Assembly: GCA_009809945.1 (NCBI GenBank)
Contig: WTPW01000757.1
Location: 72,521-136,520, forward strand
Source: Gigaspora margarita
Taxonomy: Eukaryota > Glomeromycota > Glomeromycetes > Diversisporales > Gigasporaceae
Reading direction: 5' to 3'
Length of the DNA: 64,000 nt
Shown: positions 46,759-58,779 of the stretch, piece after piece
Layout of the letters: each line of letters starts with the position of its first letter
Numbering within the stretch: the first letter of the stretch is position 1
Notes under the pieces: model-generated
Database searches by the model: none
What the model was told of the DNA's origin: nothing
Seen by the model: the letters and a program-made list of their open reading frames with translations, nothing else
Program-made: the position numbers and the translations under genes

Positions 46759-49700
46759 ATGCTACTTTCTCCCAAGCAATATCCAATATACTATAAATCA
46801 TTAATCAAATCAAATACACTATCTTCTAACTCTAGTTTACTACCTACAGACTACCCTCAAAAAATACAAATTAATTCTCTTAATATTAATAGTTTGTTAT
46901 CATATATTAAACAAAATCTTATTTATAATCACATTATAGAAAACCAAATAGATATATTTGGTCTTTCTGAAACTCACTTATCATTAAAAGAATCTAAATT
47001 CTCACAGCTCTCTAAGAACTTAATTAACTACCAAAACTTTTGGAGTCCTTCCATTAACAATAGACAAGCTGAAGTAGGCTTATTTATTCACAACCAAATA
47101 TCAAAATTTATTGGCAAAATATTTGAATACAAAGGTTTTATCCCAAGTTAAAATTCTTTTTTCTATCAATTTCTCTTCAAGTTATTCAAATTTACTATCC
47201 TACTAAAGAAAAAACACAACAAAGAAAAGATGTTCTTAAGCAAATCAACTCTTTAATTCAAACTTCAAAACACAAAATCATAGTTATGGGTGATTTTAAT
47301 TCAACACCAAATCCTAAACTTGACTGATATCCTTCCAAAAAAACCTCTCTTCCTGAATCTCAACTTATAAAACTCTAAAACCATACTTTCAAGATATATA
47401 CAGACTTTTTCATCACAACTCAATCAAATTTACTTGTTCTCACAAAAATTCATATAGCAGAATTGACCAAATATGGACAAATCTATCTATTTCTCTTATA
47501 GACTATACTGATAGTCTTGATACAATCTCTACCAACTCTGATCACAACATAGTTTCACTTGAAGTTATTCTTTCTATTTCACAAAATCAACACAAACAGC
47601 CTTCCAGAAAAGTTTTCTTATGGAAACATGCTTCACAAACTCATATTCTTAACTACCAAGATTTTACTGATTCTAGACTAAAAAAATTACCTCTAACATA
47701 AGCAAAATTCAAAATATCAATGATTTAAACTCAACCTGGCAACAAATCAAAAAAATAATTAATAAAGCAGCATTAAAATTTATACCCTTTAAAAAAATCT
47801 CTAAAAATCTCTCTAATAAACCAAAAATAAAACTCTCTCCTATACACTATCAACTCAAGTATCTAATTTCTATTAAGAAATTACTAAAATCAAAAAAATT
47901 TTTCAACTCGCTCCTTAACTATTATAACAAATATACACATAATACCCTTATCTCATCTCTAACTTTAAATGCAAATCTTACACACTCTCAATATTCTTCT
48001 ATTCTCAATCTCGAAGAAAAACATCTAAAAAAACAAATTGAACTTGAGATAAAACAAAAAATTCAAGAAGAAATTAAAGTCAAACTCCAAGAGCATGACT
48101 TAAATTTTATTCAAAATCCAAAACTTTTCTTTAAAAAAATGCTTGAGAGATTTGGTTCAAGTATAAATCTTGACAGACTTCTTACAAATAACAATCTTTT
48201 AACAAATCCTGAAGAAATTAAAACCCAAATTCAATATCATTTTCAAAACTATTACCAAGAACAGTCTTACTCTATAATTTCTCCAAATTCTAAATTTTAT
48301 AATTTTTACAAATCACATCCAGAATATGAACCTTGTTATAAAAATCTTCTATCCAAAATTTCTAATAAAGAGTGGTCTGAAACTATTTCTTTATTACCTA
48401 ACCAAAAGGCGTCTGGTCCCTCAGGCCTTAACTATGAACATCTCAAATCTCTTTCAACTCAAAGTCAAAATGCCCTTCGACTACTTCTTTCTAAATGCTT
48501 ACAACTTCAACAAATCCCCTCAACCTGGAAATTATCCACATATACCTTATACCAAAAAAATCAAACTGGGACTTTATACTTGATCAAGTTCGCTCTATTT
48601 CACTAATTGAACCTCTCAAAAAATGTCTTACTGAAATCTTTACAAAATGACTAGATTGTATTATCTCCCAAAACAAACTTTTAAGCAATCTTAACTTTGC
48701 AGCTACCAAAGACTCCTCAACCCATACACCTATTCAAATTCTACTTAACACAATTGAACATTACAAAGAAAGCAATAAAGAAGCCTGGATTCTATTCCAG
48801 GATATGTCAAAAGCATTTGATAAAATTAATATTTTAAGACTAGCTNAAGCATGCAAGAGAATTGGCATGCCTCAAAATAGCATTGATTTCATTACAAATC
48901 TTCATACAAACTGCCAAGCCAAAGTTATTACAGCATATAGTACAACACAACCTATAACATTATACTCTGGTATAGAACAAGAAGAAACCTATTCTCCTCT
49001 TCTATGGAAAATATACTATGATTCTATTCTTTGTTTTATAAACTCTAAATACCAAAAACAACTCCTTAAAATTTATACATTATCACTACCAGAACAACTA
49101 ACTCAAAAAACCCACCTACTCTCACTATACCCCATTAGCATTTATGGATGATACAGTATGGCACTGTGAAGATCCAAATTCACTTCAAAACTTACTAAAT
49201 GATATTTCTAAACTATATAGACTTAACAATCCTTCTAAATCAGATTTAATACTTATTTCTCCTAAATCTAAATACCAAAATACTTCATCTACACATTCTA
49301 TAACATTCAACAATGAAACTATCCCTCTTTGAAAATACTATGATACAATTAGATATCTAGAAATCTACTTTAATGCCACTGGTTCAACTAAACCAACTCT
49401 AGAAAAAATTATAGAAAAAATCTAAAACATTATCAAACTGATCCAATATATAAAGTGCTTGGCAATTCAAATTTCAAGACTTTTTAACACAATTTTTGCA
49501 CCCTCAATAGAATATCTTCTTCAAGCAACATCTCTAACAAATTAACAAATCAACAAACTTTTAACTCTCCTAACTAAACAAATCAAAAGATCTCTTAAAC
49601 TATCTTTAAATACAAGCAATGATATTCTAACAAACCCTTTGCTTCTCAATATTCCTACACTCTACAAACTTTGTATCTATACAGGATGCAATATAACTGA

Positions 49701-51510
49701 GAAAATTCTAAACTCTTCACCTCTTCTAAAACAAATTTTTGAATATAGAATTAAGAAATGGCTTTCTAAAACATGGCAATACACTCTTTTCTACCAAACT
49801 AAACACAAACGCTTTACTAATTTTACTTGCATCTTCTATCTCGTCCAACTCCTAAAATACAACATCAATATTAATAATTTAAATATCAATCAAAACTCCT
49901 TTCCAAATCAAACCCTAAACTCTATTTACAACTTACTTAATTCTAAATGCAATTTTTCCAAAATTAAAAGCCTTCAAAACAACAAAATTCTCTTTTTAGA
50001 ACAATTTCTAACTGCTAACAATAACTACCTACTACCATGAAATAATATCTACCTACATACTTGCAAAACTACTCATGGTCGTACTTCTTCTTGGTTCAAA
50101 CAACTCTCAAACAAAATTAATAACAAATCTATAATACAAACTTGGCCACAAATTAAATTAGATCCTATAAACCCTTTCCTAAACACAATTGATCTTATCT
50201 TACCCCAACTTCAAAATCAAAAAAGAATAGCTGGGTTATCTACCCTACTTCAACTCAACCAAACCTTGAAAAGATAATTTCTATTATAGAAAATTCTTTT
50301 AAAATTGAAAATTATTCTTTAAATTTTGATACTCCTGGGACTACACTCTTAATTCCATCATTACAAACATAAATACTACCCCCAAAAAATTTAATTTATC
50401 TCATATACAATCACAAAAAAAAAAATAGACCAAACTATATCATTCAAATTATCTATTAACAACCAAGAAATCCAAGCCCTGTGCCAAATACACTCTCAAC
50501 TATATATACCCTCACCTTCAACAAATCTTTCAATTAATATTCTAGATCAAAATATTGAACAAATTAAAAATATAGTTCTAACTCCCTCTTACAAGAAGAA
50601 TTAATTCATCTCTATAATCTCATCAAAACAATACCCTTAAATAACTACATTTCTATTCAGATACTTCAATAGTTCATTTTCAAATACCAAATATCTGAAC
50701 TGGTATAGGTTGGATCTTAGATAACCAAGTTAGAATCAAATTCTGTGCAGCAATACCAAATGCACCAAATTTAACATGCGCAGAAACTGAGTCTATTTCT
50801 ACCTTCTGCTTATAATACCAAACAATACACTAATCAATATTCATATAGATAATATTCTACAATACAAATACTACAGAATCTACCATACTCTCAAAACACT
50901 ATAATTAAACTCCCAAATTGGAACATTGTACACAATATAAATTATCTTCTTAATCATCGAAATATCTCAATAACTTTACACAAAGTTAAAGCCTACTCAA
51001 ATAATGCACTACACACAAATGCTGACCAACTCGCTAAAAGAGGCACATATAAAAAGCTTATTGAAATAAATTCCAACTACTTTCTTCCTCCATCTTTCTT
51101 TTCTTGAAAAGAATTTACTGTCACATTCAAACTTTGCAAGTTTATTAAAATATTCTTCTTATTCAAAATATTAATAACCTTATTCAACTTAAATTTATTC
51201 AAGATCTACCTCTTTTTAATATCCAGTTATTTTTCGATATAATTAACTCTTATAACTATAACTTTTATTTATATACAACCTACCTTAAAATTCTGCTCAA
51301 CAATTTACCAACTATGCAAAATCTAAATTTTTGATATCCTTACTTATACCTTACAACAGACTGTGCAAGTTGTAAACAGACAGAAGACATATTACATTTA
51401 TTTAACTGCCGTTCAGTTAAAATTCTACTTATAAACTCTATTTGCAAAATAATTACTCAAACCAAACAAGAACTTCAAATTGAAAACATTTCTGTTATAT
51501 ATTAATCAAA
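46759..51510 (+). pseudogene. LINE ORF2 relic: endonuclease, reverse transcriptase, RNase H
   Basis: Endonuclease: INSLNINSLLSYIKQ, IDIFGLSETHLS (46875-46985), VMGDFNSTPNP (47283-47316), then SRIDQIWTNLS and TNSDHNIVSLE (47460-47565). Reverse transcriptase: NKEWSETISLLPNQKASGPSG (48365), LFQDMSKAFDKI with the first catalytic Asp (48795), GIEQEETYSPLLW (48970), FMDDTVWH with the catalytic DD (49142). RNase H: TGIGWILDN (50700) and ALHTNADQLAKRG (51010). Finger: CASCKQTEDILHLFNC (51362-51410). At least ten frameshifts or stops separate these parts, and one N lies at 48846. The gene order and RNase H region suggest an I/Tad/L1-like clade; placement needs a tree. Confidence 0.85.
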
Positions 51511-52454
51511 ATTTTATCAAACCTCCTTTTCAACTCTCTTTTTGCATTCTACTACTTATTCTTGGCACAATACCCCAAAATATTTTTTAGCCTCTAAAAC
51601 AACTTCTTACCAATCACACAACAAATTTTTTTATTAAATTATCTAACAACTTATTAGATTGGTTCATAAAAGAGATCTGGACACCAAGAAATATAATCCA
51701 ACATAACTGGGAATCTGCATGAAAAATTAACTATAAAACTAGAAACAAAAAAAATACTTTTCTCAAAGTACTATTAATACTACCCAACCATTATCTCAAT
51801 CAAACCATGACATAGATCTATATATACTTAAATGGTACTCACAAAATTACAATATCTTATCTATTTTTCATTAATATCTAAATTTTTTTACTATTTTTGG
51901 TTTCCTCTAGCCTTCTTAAACTAGAAATTTAATCTTTTAGTTTAAAATAGAAAAGTATGAGGTGAAATGAACATCTTTTTTCTGTAGCAGTTTAATGGTT
52001 AGCCCTGACTGCAAGTGATAGGCTTGTCCTATTGCATAGATTAGTAGATGATTAGTTAGTAATTTTAAATATAGTATTTCTTTATATATCATCCTGATAT
52101 AATTGTAACTTACTATCCTATTCCTGTACTTGACATTAACAAATAAAAAAAAAAAAATAAAAAAAAATAAAACTAAAATTGATATATTTTATAAAACTTT
52201 TAATAAAATTTAATAAATTTATTTTTACTATAATCAGAAAAGCTAGCTTTATAACTAGTTAAAATTTAATATATATTAGCTTAATAAAATTTTTAATATT
52301 AATTTATTTTTAGCTTTTAAATTAAATTTACTATAAATTTACTATAAATTTTATATGTCATTTTGGATTTGTACCACCTTATATCAAATCTATATATTTT
52401 ATTTTAATAATTTTTTTTATAATTTTAAATCAAATATAGATTAAAAACAATATA

Positions 52455-52582
52455 AATTTTTATTATTTTTATTAGAAAATAACTAATTGTACACAGGGTG
52501 TTTGAACACAAGTATAATAATTTTTATTATTTTTATTAGAAAATAACTAATTGTACACAGGGTGTTTGAACACAAGTATAAT
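52455..52582 (+). repeat. Perfect 64-bp tandem duplication
   Basis: Two identical 64-bp units, each with TTGTACACAGGGTGTTTGAA CACAAGTAT. The identity shows a very recent duplication. The word TTGTACACAGGGTGTTTGAA also resembles the inverse of TTCAAATACCTTGTGTAC at about 53210, so this may be a duplicated terminal repeat of a Tc1-like element (52549-53231) that hosts the hAT MITE. Confidence 0.88.
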
Positions 52583-52653
52583 AATTTTTATAAATTAAGA
52601 GATTTTTTATTAAAATAAAAAATAATTTAATTAATATTAGGGTTAGGGTAAGA

Positions 52654-53014
52654 TAGGAATGCATCAGTCCAGTCTGGTCTGGTCTGGTCCCTAAGAGGAC
52701 CATTATCATAGTTTTTATAGTCTCAGTCCGGTCCAGTCCTTCGGTCCCATAATGGTCCTTTAATGATTACATCAATCTTAACACATAAGATTTTATTGGC
52801 CAAAAATGACATAATTATTTACTGTCAGATGTAAACAAATATCAGATGATCTACATTATACCTGATCAAGAAATTTGATTGGGTGATACAAATATCACAG
52901 TTATGTTTACAAGGACCAGTCCCAGGACCAGTCCTTTAATGGTCCCACAGTCCTTATTGGTTCCAGTCTGGGACCAGTCCTGGACCGGTCTTTTTCAGAA
53001 CTGATGCATCCCTA
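52654..53014. mobile_element. hAT-type MITE with GGTCC repeats (361 bp)
   Basis: TAGGAATGCATCAGT and inverse TAGGGATGCATCAGT ends, perfect 8-bp duplication GGGTAAGA (52646-52653, 53015-53022). The subterminal zones are built of CCAGTCC/GGACCAG and CTGGTC words on both sides. The target lies beside TTAGGGTTAGGG. No transposase. Confidence 0.9.
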
Positions 53015-53022
53015 GGGTAAGA

Positions 53023-56000
53023 ACTAGGATGTGCAGGAAAGCATAGTTTATACCAAATTATACAAGGAATTTTTTTTCTAAGAGCTCATAGATTGTTTCT
53101 TAAGCAAAATTTTAAGATACAATTAATTTTTGGTTTTTTTCTCTATGTTTGTTGTACAAAAAATGATCTGCATACTACATTTTTCTATATGATTTGTGTA
53201 GTACAGTATTCAAATACCTTGTGTACAAATAGAAATGCTCTTTTTATTATTATCTAATAAATAAATATTTTTAAATATTTTTTAAATGCTGTACTAAATT
53301 TAGTACAGCAAGTTTTGCAATTTGTAATTTGCATTTAAAGCTAATTTATACCAAATTTTTATAAATAACTTTTGCTAAAATTTTATACAGAAAAAATATT
53401 GGTATTAAAGAATATTTTAGCAAAGTTTAAAATAAAAATTATTATTAATTGTTAAAATATGATTTTTTAATTTGTACTAAATTAGTACACAGTGCTTATG
53501 GATACCCATTAATAAAGATTTGCAGAAATAATATAAATTTTTTTCTGTCAAAGTTTATATAGTATTAGTATTCACATTTATAACACAATTACAATTTTCT
53601 ACACCAATATACTTTATTTATTATGTGCATACTGTAATAATGTGTTGGATTAGAATCATCATAACCTCTACCTAATCAGAAAAACAAAACCATTATAATA
53701 ATGATTTATTAAATATATTAATTGATCTTCTTTTATCAGGAATATTATATTGATAACAGTTGAAAGCTATAATATTGATTATGTAATCACTGTTTGCTAT
53801 TTGTATAACCAGAAAGTTAATAATACAATTATGATATAAATATATCATTTTTTGCAAGTAGTCAATACATATTAGTATTCACTATTTATAACATATTTTT
53901 ATACTGCAATTTTCTATACCAATATAATTATTTTTTTACTATGTACATATTGCTACCATGTGCAGATCAGAAGATTCATAACCTTTACTCTAATTAGGAA
54001 AATGAAAACCATCATCCAAATTAAAAAAGAATTTGCATAGTGAATATCAAAAAAGGTGAATAGAAACTATCTATCTCACATTTCATATTATATACTCAAT
54101 ATAATTGTACTAGGATAAGTATTTCTAATTTTATTAAATCAATGCACATATAGAACATATAATTTATTTTATAAACAAAAAATTACACTTACATATAAAA
54201 GGTTATACAAATATATATGATTTTTTTAAAGCACATTTACATTTACAATATTTAATTGTTCTCACATTTTAGAGTCCATGTGAAATCAACAATAATATAG
54301 CAAGAACCAGATTTACACAAGTATGCATTCATTCCAGTATACAATATATAGAATAGTTTTATATTCTCAATTGTATGTTTTATATTTATTATTATAATCC
54401 AAACCAAATTTAATCTCACTTCTATTAAATTTAGCCATTATTAAAATAATAGTTAATAACTAATAAATTTGGTATGGGCCTGAGAAAAATTTTTTAACAT
54501 TATAATTCTTACTACTATTTATCTAATCAATCATAAGACCTATGGCAATTAGTTTCAGAATACTTCCTGTCAACTATCAATATAACCATATTTAGATTCA
54601 AGAATATAACTATATTTAAGCACAAAGCTCTAATTCAGGATCATAAAACCATAAGGATACTTATTAGAGTAACTAGGAGAACAAGAAGTTTTTGAGCTTT
54701 ATGCACAAAACGTTAACTAACTTTATTTAAAGTAAATTCTTAATCTTTATATACATTTTTTTACTACTATCTAATTCACTAATTCCATTTACTACCTATG
54801 CTATACTGCTATATCTGGTAGATTTAGTATATTTCTATTTAAATCAAACAAAATATCAGCTTCACTATTTGCTACTTTCAATAATGATTTAATAGCAATG
54901 AAATGAGATATAATAACAACCAAAATTATTCACTATAACTAACATTGACACTTGAATAAAGGTGCAACTTTAGGTGACTAAAGTTGCAACTGTCTAAAAT
55001 TGCTAACAATTATGTAAAAGATAATCTAATTTCATAGACTAATTTTGGTCAAATGCAACCTTAATTAATTAAAGTTGAAACTTAAGTTGAGTTTAAATTA
55101 GTAACAACCACTACAGTATACGATTCCAAAAAATAGCAGTAAAATGACAACAAGTGATAAGACCCATAAAATGGCTACAAAATGCACATTAGCATTACAC
55201 CAACAAATGATGAGTCAGAACAATACAACATACAATGCTACAAAAACAAAAAAACCAGGTAGTGTATATATATATATATAAAAAACCAGCTAATGATACT
55301 ATATATTGTTATAGTTAAAATTTTAACCCATGATTTAAATGTACATTGGTAACACCAGAAGATTCCAGTGATCTAAACCATCCAAAATTACAGGACTTTT
55401 AGTTGTGGCAGAGGCTTGGAAATAATATTTGTTTCCAAGAGTTGTTTGTATGCAATGAGTAAAGACAGATTATTGTTAACAATAGATTGTTGGCTAAACT
55501 AGTAAACTTTGGCCCTTGGTTTGCTATAAGTTATAGTACTCTTGGCTGGTAGAGATGATGCAGGGTAGCTTTGTTTATTTTTGGAGCATTAATGCTCATA
55601 ATCTGAAACCACGAATGCTTCAAGCCTAAAGATGCAAAAAAGCACAAAAAAATTAAAGCACAGTAGTTATTAATAACTCAGAAAGCATTTAAGGCCTGAG
55701 TTTTTGTGCTACTATATGATAGATTAGACAATATCTCAAATTACAATAACTTGATTATTTAGTTATAATAATAATTGTGATTCTTATATTGTAGTAGTCT
55801 AGTTTTATTGTATTCTTTATTATTTGCATTGCATTGCTTTATTGTAGTCTTTATTTAATGCTATTATAATAAATTACCTCTGATGTTTAATTAATTATAT
55901 TATATACATCTTATTTAAATCAATTACATAGATTGATCAGTTTAAATAATAACTCTGATCCAAATTTAATTCTCGTAATATCATAAACCTGTGTACAATC

Positions 56001-56330
56001 ACTATAAATTTAAACCCAAGTGAATCATCAGAGCTAAATTGAATTAACATCCATCATTGCTCTAGTTACAATATGAAGATAATTTAGCAACTATACTAAC
56101 AATAGCAACAAGTATAACCAAAAATAAAAAATTTTTATTTATATATCTGATTTATGTACCAGTATAATCACATAAATGTGTAATATTAAATGTATGAGGA
56201 ATAATTTGATTTAACTTTTTGGTCATGGCCTATACTGATTTTTGCAGAATCCTTTTTTAGTAGGAGTAATGATTTTCATTTTTTATTTTTGGAAGGGATT
56301 AAGATTTTTACATATATTGTAACTTCATAA
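53023..56330. other. Long gene-free AT-rich region
   Basis: Contains the diverged repeat also seen at 38 kb (53560-53720 and 53870-54130) and a GTACTAAATTTAGTAC palindrome near 53292. From 54130 to 56330 I see only AT-rich non-coding sequence. There are no frames of note. Confidence 0.45.
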
Positions 56331-56354
56331 GTACTTTAGCAAATTTATAGTAGT

Positions 56355-56560
56355 GAAATCTTTCAAAAGATCTTGTGAACATGTGAAATCTTTCAAAAGA
56401 TTTCACATATCACAATATATTTTAAAATATTTCGCAATATATTTCAAAATATTTCAGGTTTCGAAATATTTCGAAAATGTTTTCAAAATATTTCAAAAAT
56501 GGATTCAAAATATTTTTTGAAATAATTCAAACTATTTCAAAATATTTTAGACCTGAGAAA
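56355..56560 (+). repeat. Degenerate TTTCAAAATATTTC repeat
   Basis: Twelve or more variants of TTTCAAAATATTTC, TTTCGAAATATTTCGAAA and GAAATCTTTCAAAAGATTTC. The short palindromic units recur at 58640-58770. The stretch between (56830-57200) is rich in TTTGCAAGAA words, so 56.3-58.8 kb may be a single large element with subterminal repeats. Confidence 0.6.
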
Positions 56561-56699
56561 CCAAGCTGGATCAGTAGATCTGTAACCTGGATCATACCAA
56601 GGGCGCATTTGACTATATTTTCAAAATACATCAGTATGTATCGAAATTAATCTACAAATTTTGTATTATATGATCAGATTAGATCTTTGTTTATAAATT

Positions 56700-57625
56700 A
56701 GATCTTCTATATTGTTCTTTTCATTTCTTTAGTTTTTTTCTTTCATTTTGTTTTTGTTTTTGGCCTTCAGTTTGGTTTTTTTTTTATTTACCAGTATTTA
56801 TTTTAATTTTTTTTATATTTACAGAAACACCAGCTCTTTGCAAGAAACCAACTTCTTTTTAGCACTTCGCAAGAATGCCAATTTGACTTCACAGACTTCT
56901 GACAATTTGCAAGAAGCAACTGACATCTCTAGCAATTTACAAGAATACTCTTTAAAGAATAAGTGCAAGTCTTCACAAGTCTTTAAAAGATTTCGCAAGT
57001 TTTTTTAAAAGGTTTCACTATTTATTTTTTGTTTGATATTTTTTGTTTTTTTTGTTTTTGTTTTTTTTTTATTTTTAATTAACTTATTTTATTCTGGCAC
57101 TTTGTGAAAACACAACTTTTACTTCCTTGGCACTTACAAGAAAACAACCTGGAGTTTTTCGCTATTTTGCAAACATTAATCTGGCTTTTGACAATTTGGA
57201 ATTTGCAAGAACACAAACCCTTATTTCAGAGAAATAGAGATTTGGGCTTCCTTTATTTTTTTATTTAGTTTGTTTACATTTTTTATTTTTTCACTTCTCT
57301 ACTATTTTTTAGAATATTTAGAATAAAGAGCGAAATGAAGCTGATAGCCAAAAGCTGAAATGAATATAATAGAAGCGAAACTGTGGGTGAGTGAATATAA
57401 GTGTGCAGGACTAGTTTTTTATAAAAATATATGCAATAAGTGCGAAAGTATGTGATGAAGTGCAAAAAGTAGTTTAAAATATTATGTAATATAAAAATAG
57501 TACTATTTTTTTCATTTTTATTTTCATTTGTTTCATTTTTTTGTGTTTTGTTATTTTTTTTCAAAAAAATGTATAATAACATATAATAAAATATGTAATA
57601 TTGATTAAAAATATTTATACAGCAT
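56700..57625. other. T-rich region with GCAAGAA words, no gene
   Basis: An 86-codon frame (56748-57008) begins with a Phe-rich stretch and ends in ETNFFLALRKNAN...SNLQEYSL, an artefact of the GCAAGAA repeat. A 128-codon minus-strand frame at 57283-57669 is Tyr/Phe/Ile-rich and may be chance. Confidence 0.4.
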
Positions 57626-57630
57626 TTTCT

Positions 57631-57832
57631 ATTTGTTGGATTTTGCATATACCAACTGTTATCCGGCATTTGAAATTTTATGATTTTTATGCACGTGAGT
57701 TACACACGTTATCCGAAATATTTTAAATCCGTTCCGGATTTAAAATATATCCGGACAACGTGTGTAACTCACGTGCATAAAAATTTAAAATCTCAAATGC
57801 CGGTCAACAGTTGGTACGCAAAACCAACAAAT
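57631..57832. mobile_element. Palindromic foldback MITE (about 202 bp)
   Basis: The left arm ATTTGTTGGATTTTGC..., GTTATCCGGCATTTGA, TTTATGCACGTGAGTTACAC ACGTTATCCG pairs with the right arm (CGGACAACGTGTGTAACTCA CGTGCATAAA, CAAATGCCGGTCAACAGTTG GT, GCAAAACCAACAAAT). The axis is at 57733 with a TTC loop closed by CCG/CGG. Arms differ by a few bases. Confidence 0.85.
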
Positions 57833-57849
57833 ATAAATACCGTATAATC

Positions 57850-58071
57850 CAGTTATTCAAGCACGAAGTACTCATAACTACGGTACAACAGTATTCTAAT
57901 ACCAGTGAAGTGCTATCGCGCTTTACTAGCATTAGAATACTATTGTACCTTACCGTTATTTGCCATATGATTTGACTGGCTAAATTTTAAGCACCTTCGG
58001 TGCTTAAAATCGACCAATCAAATAGCATACAGCAAATAACTCAGTTATTCGGCACTTCGTGCCGAATAACT
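57850..58071. repeat. Cluster of four hairpins with GAA/TTC triloops
   Basis: (1) 57853-57880, AGTTATTCAAGCAC-GAA-GTACTCATAACT, imperfect; (2) 57880-57955, CGGTACAACAGTATTCTAAT with its inverse around a GAAGTGCTATCGCGCTTTACT centre; (3) 57984-58010, perfect ATTTTAAGCACC-TTC-GGTGCTTAAAAT, inside longer arms TTATTTGCCATATGATTTGA / TCAAATAGCATACAGCAAATAA; (4) 58043-58071, perfect AGTTATTCGGCAC-TTC-GTGCCGAATAACT. Hairpins 1 and 4 share their arms and 1, 3 and 4 share the triloop. Confidence 0.82.
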
Positions 58072-58390
58072 ATTAAATATTTAATTTAAAAAATTTATAT
58101 ATAGTAATAATAAATAAAAAAATATAAAATTTTATATTAAATTGCGAAACCTTGCAAAATCTTGTAAAACCTGTAAAATCATTCAAAAATTTGCAAAAAG
58201 CATGATTATATATGTGAATATGTATATCGTTTATTTATTTTTTAAAAAATTTGAAATTTTGTAAAAATGCAAAATATTGCAAAATATTGTGAATGTGTTA
58301 CCTCATATTACCTTCATAACCCCCAAAAGGAATAATTAGATAGTGCATTGCATTGTTTATTTGGCTATTTTGCAATATTTTGCAATGTAT

Positions 58391-58638
58391 AGGGTGAGTC
58401 AATAGAAAAGGGACAAATTTTTTCTAAGTAAAAGTTTTCTTGACTTTAAGCTTAAATATCTTAACAACTATCTTAATAAATTTAACAAGTTTTTTTTATA
58501 TTTTAATTCTGTATAATTTCAAGATTAAAATAAAAAAATTTTTGGCAAATTTGATTAAATAGTTGTCAAAATATTTTAATTTAAAAAATAAAAAAATTTT
58601 ACTAAAAATGATTTGTCCCTTTTCTATTGACCCACCCC
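58391..58638. mobile_element. Tc1/mariner-like MITE, copy 1 (about 248 bp)
   Basis: Ends GGGTGAGTCAATAGAAAAGG GACAAAT and the inverse GGGGTGGGTCAATAGAAAAG GGACAAAT. It is an inverse-orientation copy of the element at 62412. AT flanks. The small frames crossing it on both strands are the same translated element (SIEKGQIIFSKIFL) and not genes. Confidence 0.85.
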
Positions 58639-58779
58639 ATATTTCAAATATTTTGAAATTTATTTTGAAATATTTCAAAAAAAATGCATGCCAAATCTTT
58701 CGAAAGTTTGCAATTCTTTTGAAAGATTTTGCATTGATCACAATTTTTTCAAAAGTTTTTGGTGTGCAATTTCTTTTGA

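Larger units (their letters stand above)
45795..52168 (+). mobile_element. LINE (non-LTR retrotransposon), apparently full-length, 6374 bp
   Basis: Flanked by AAAACTAAAATT at 45783-45794 and 52169-52180, a 12-bp target duplication. It ends in an A-rich tail (52140-52168). ORF1-like and ORF2-like parts occur in the order expected: coiled/acidic ORF1 region, apurinic-type endonuclease, reverse transcriptase, RNase H and a CCHC-like finger. Copying is by target-primed reverse transcription. All frames are broken by stops and indels, so it is inactive. It is a candidate source family for the SINE tails. Confidence 0.85.

Noticed and set aside
57283..57669. 128-codon minus-strand frame with hydrophobic runs
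   Set aside because: The Tyr/Phe/Ile/Asn content follows base composition, and its start lies in the palindrome at 57631. Not supported as a membrane protein.
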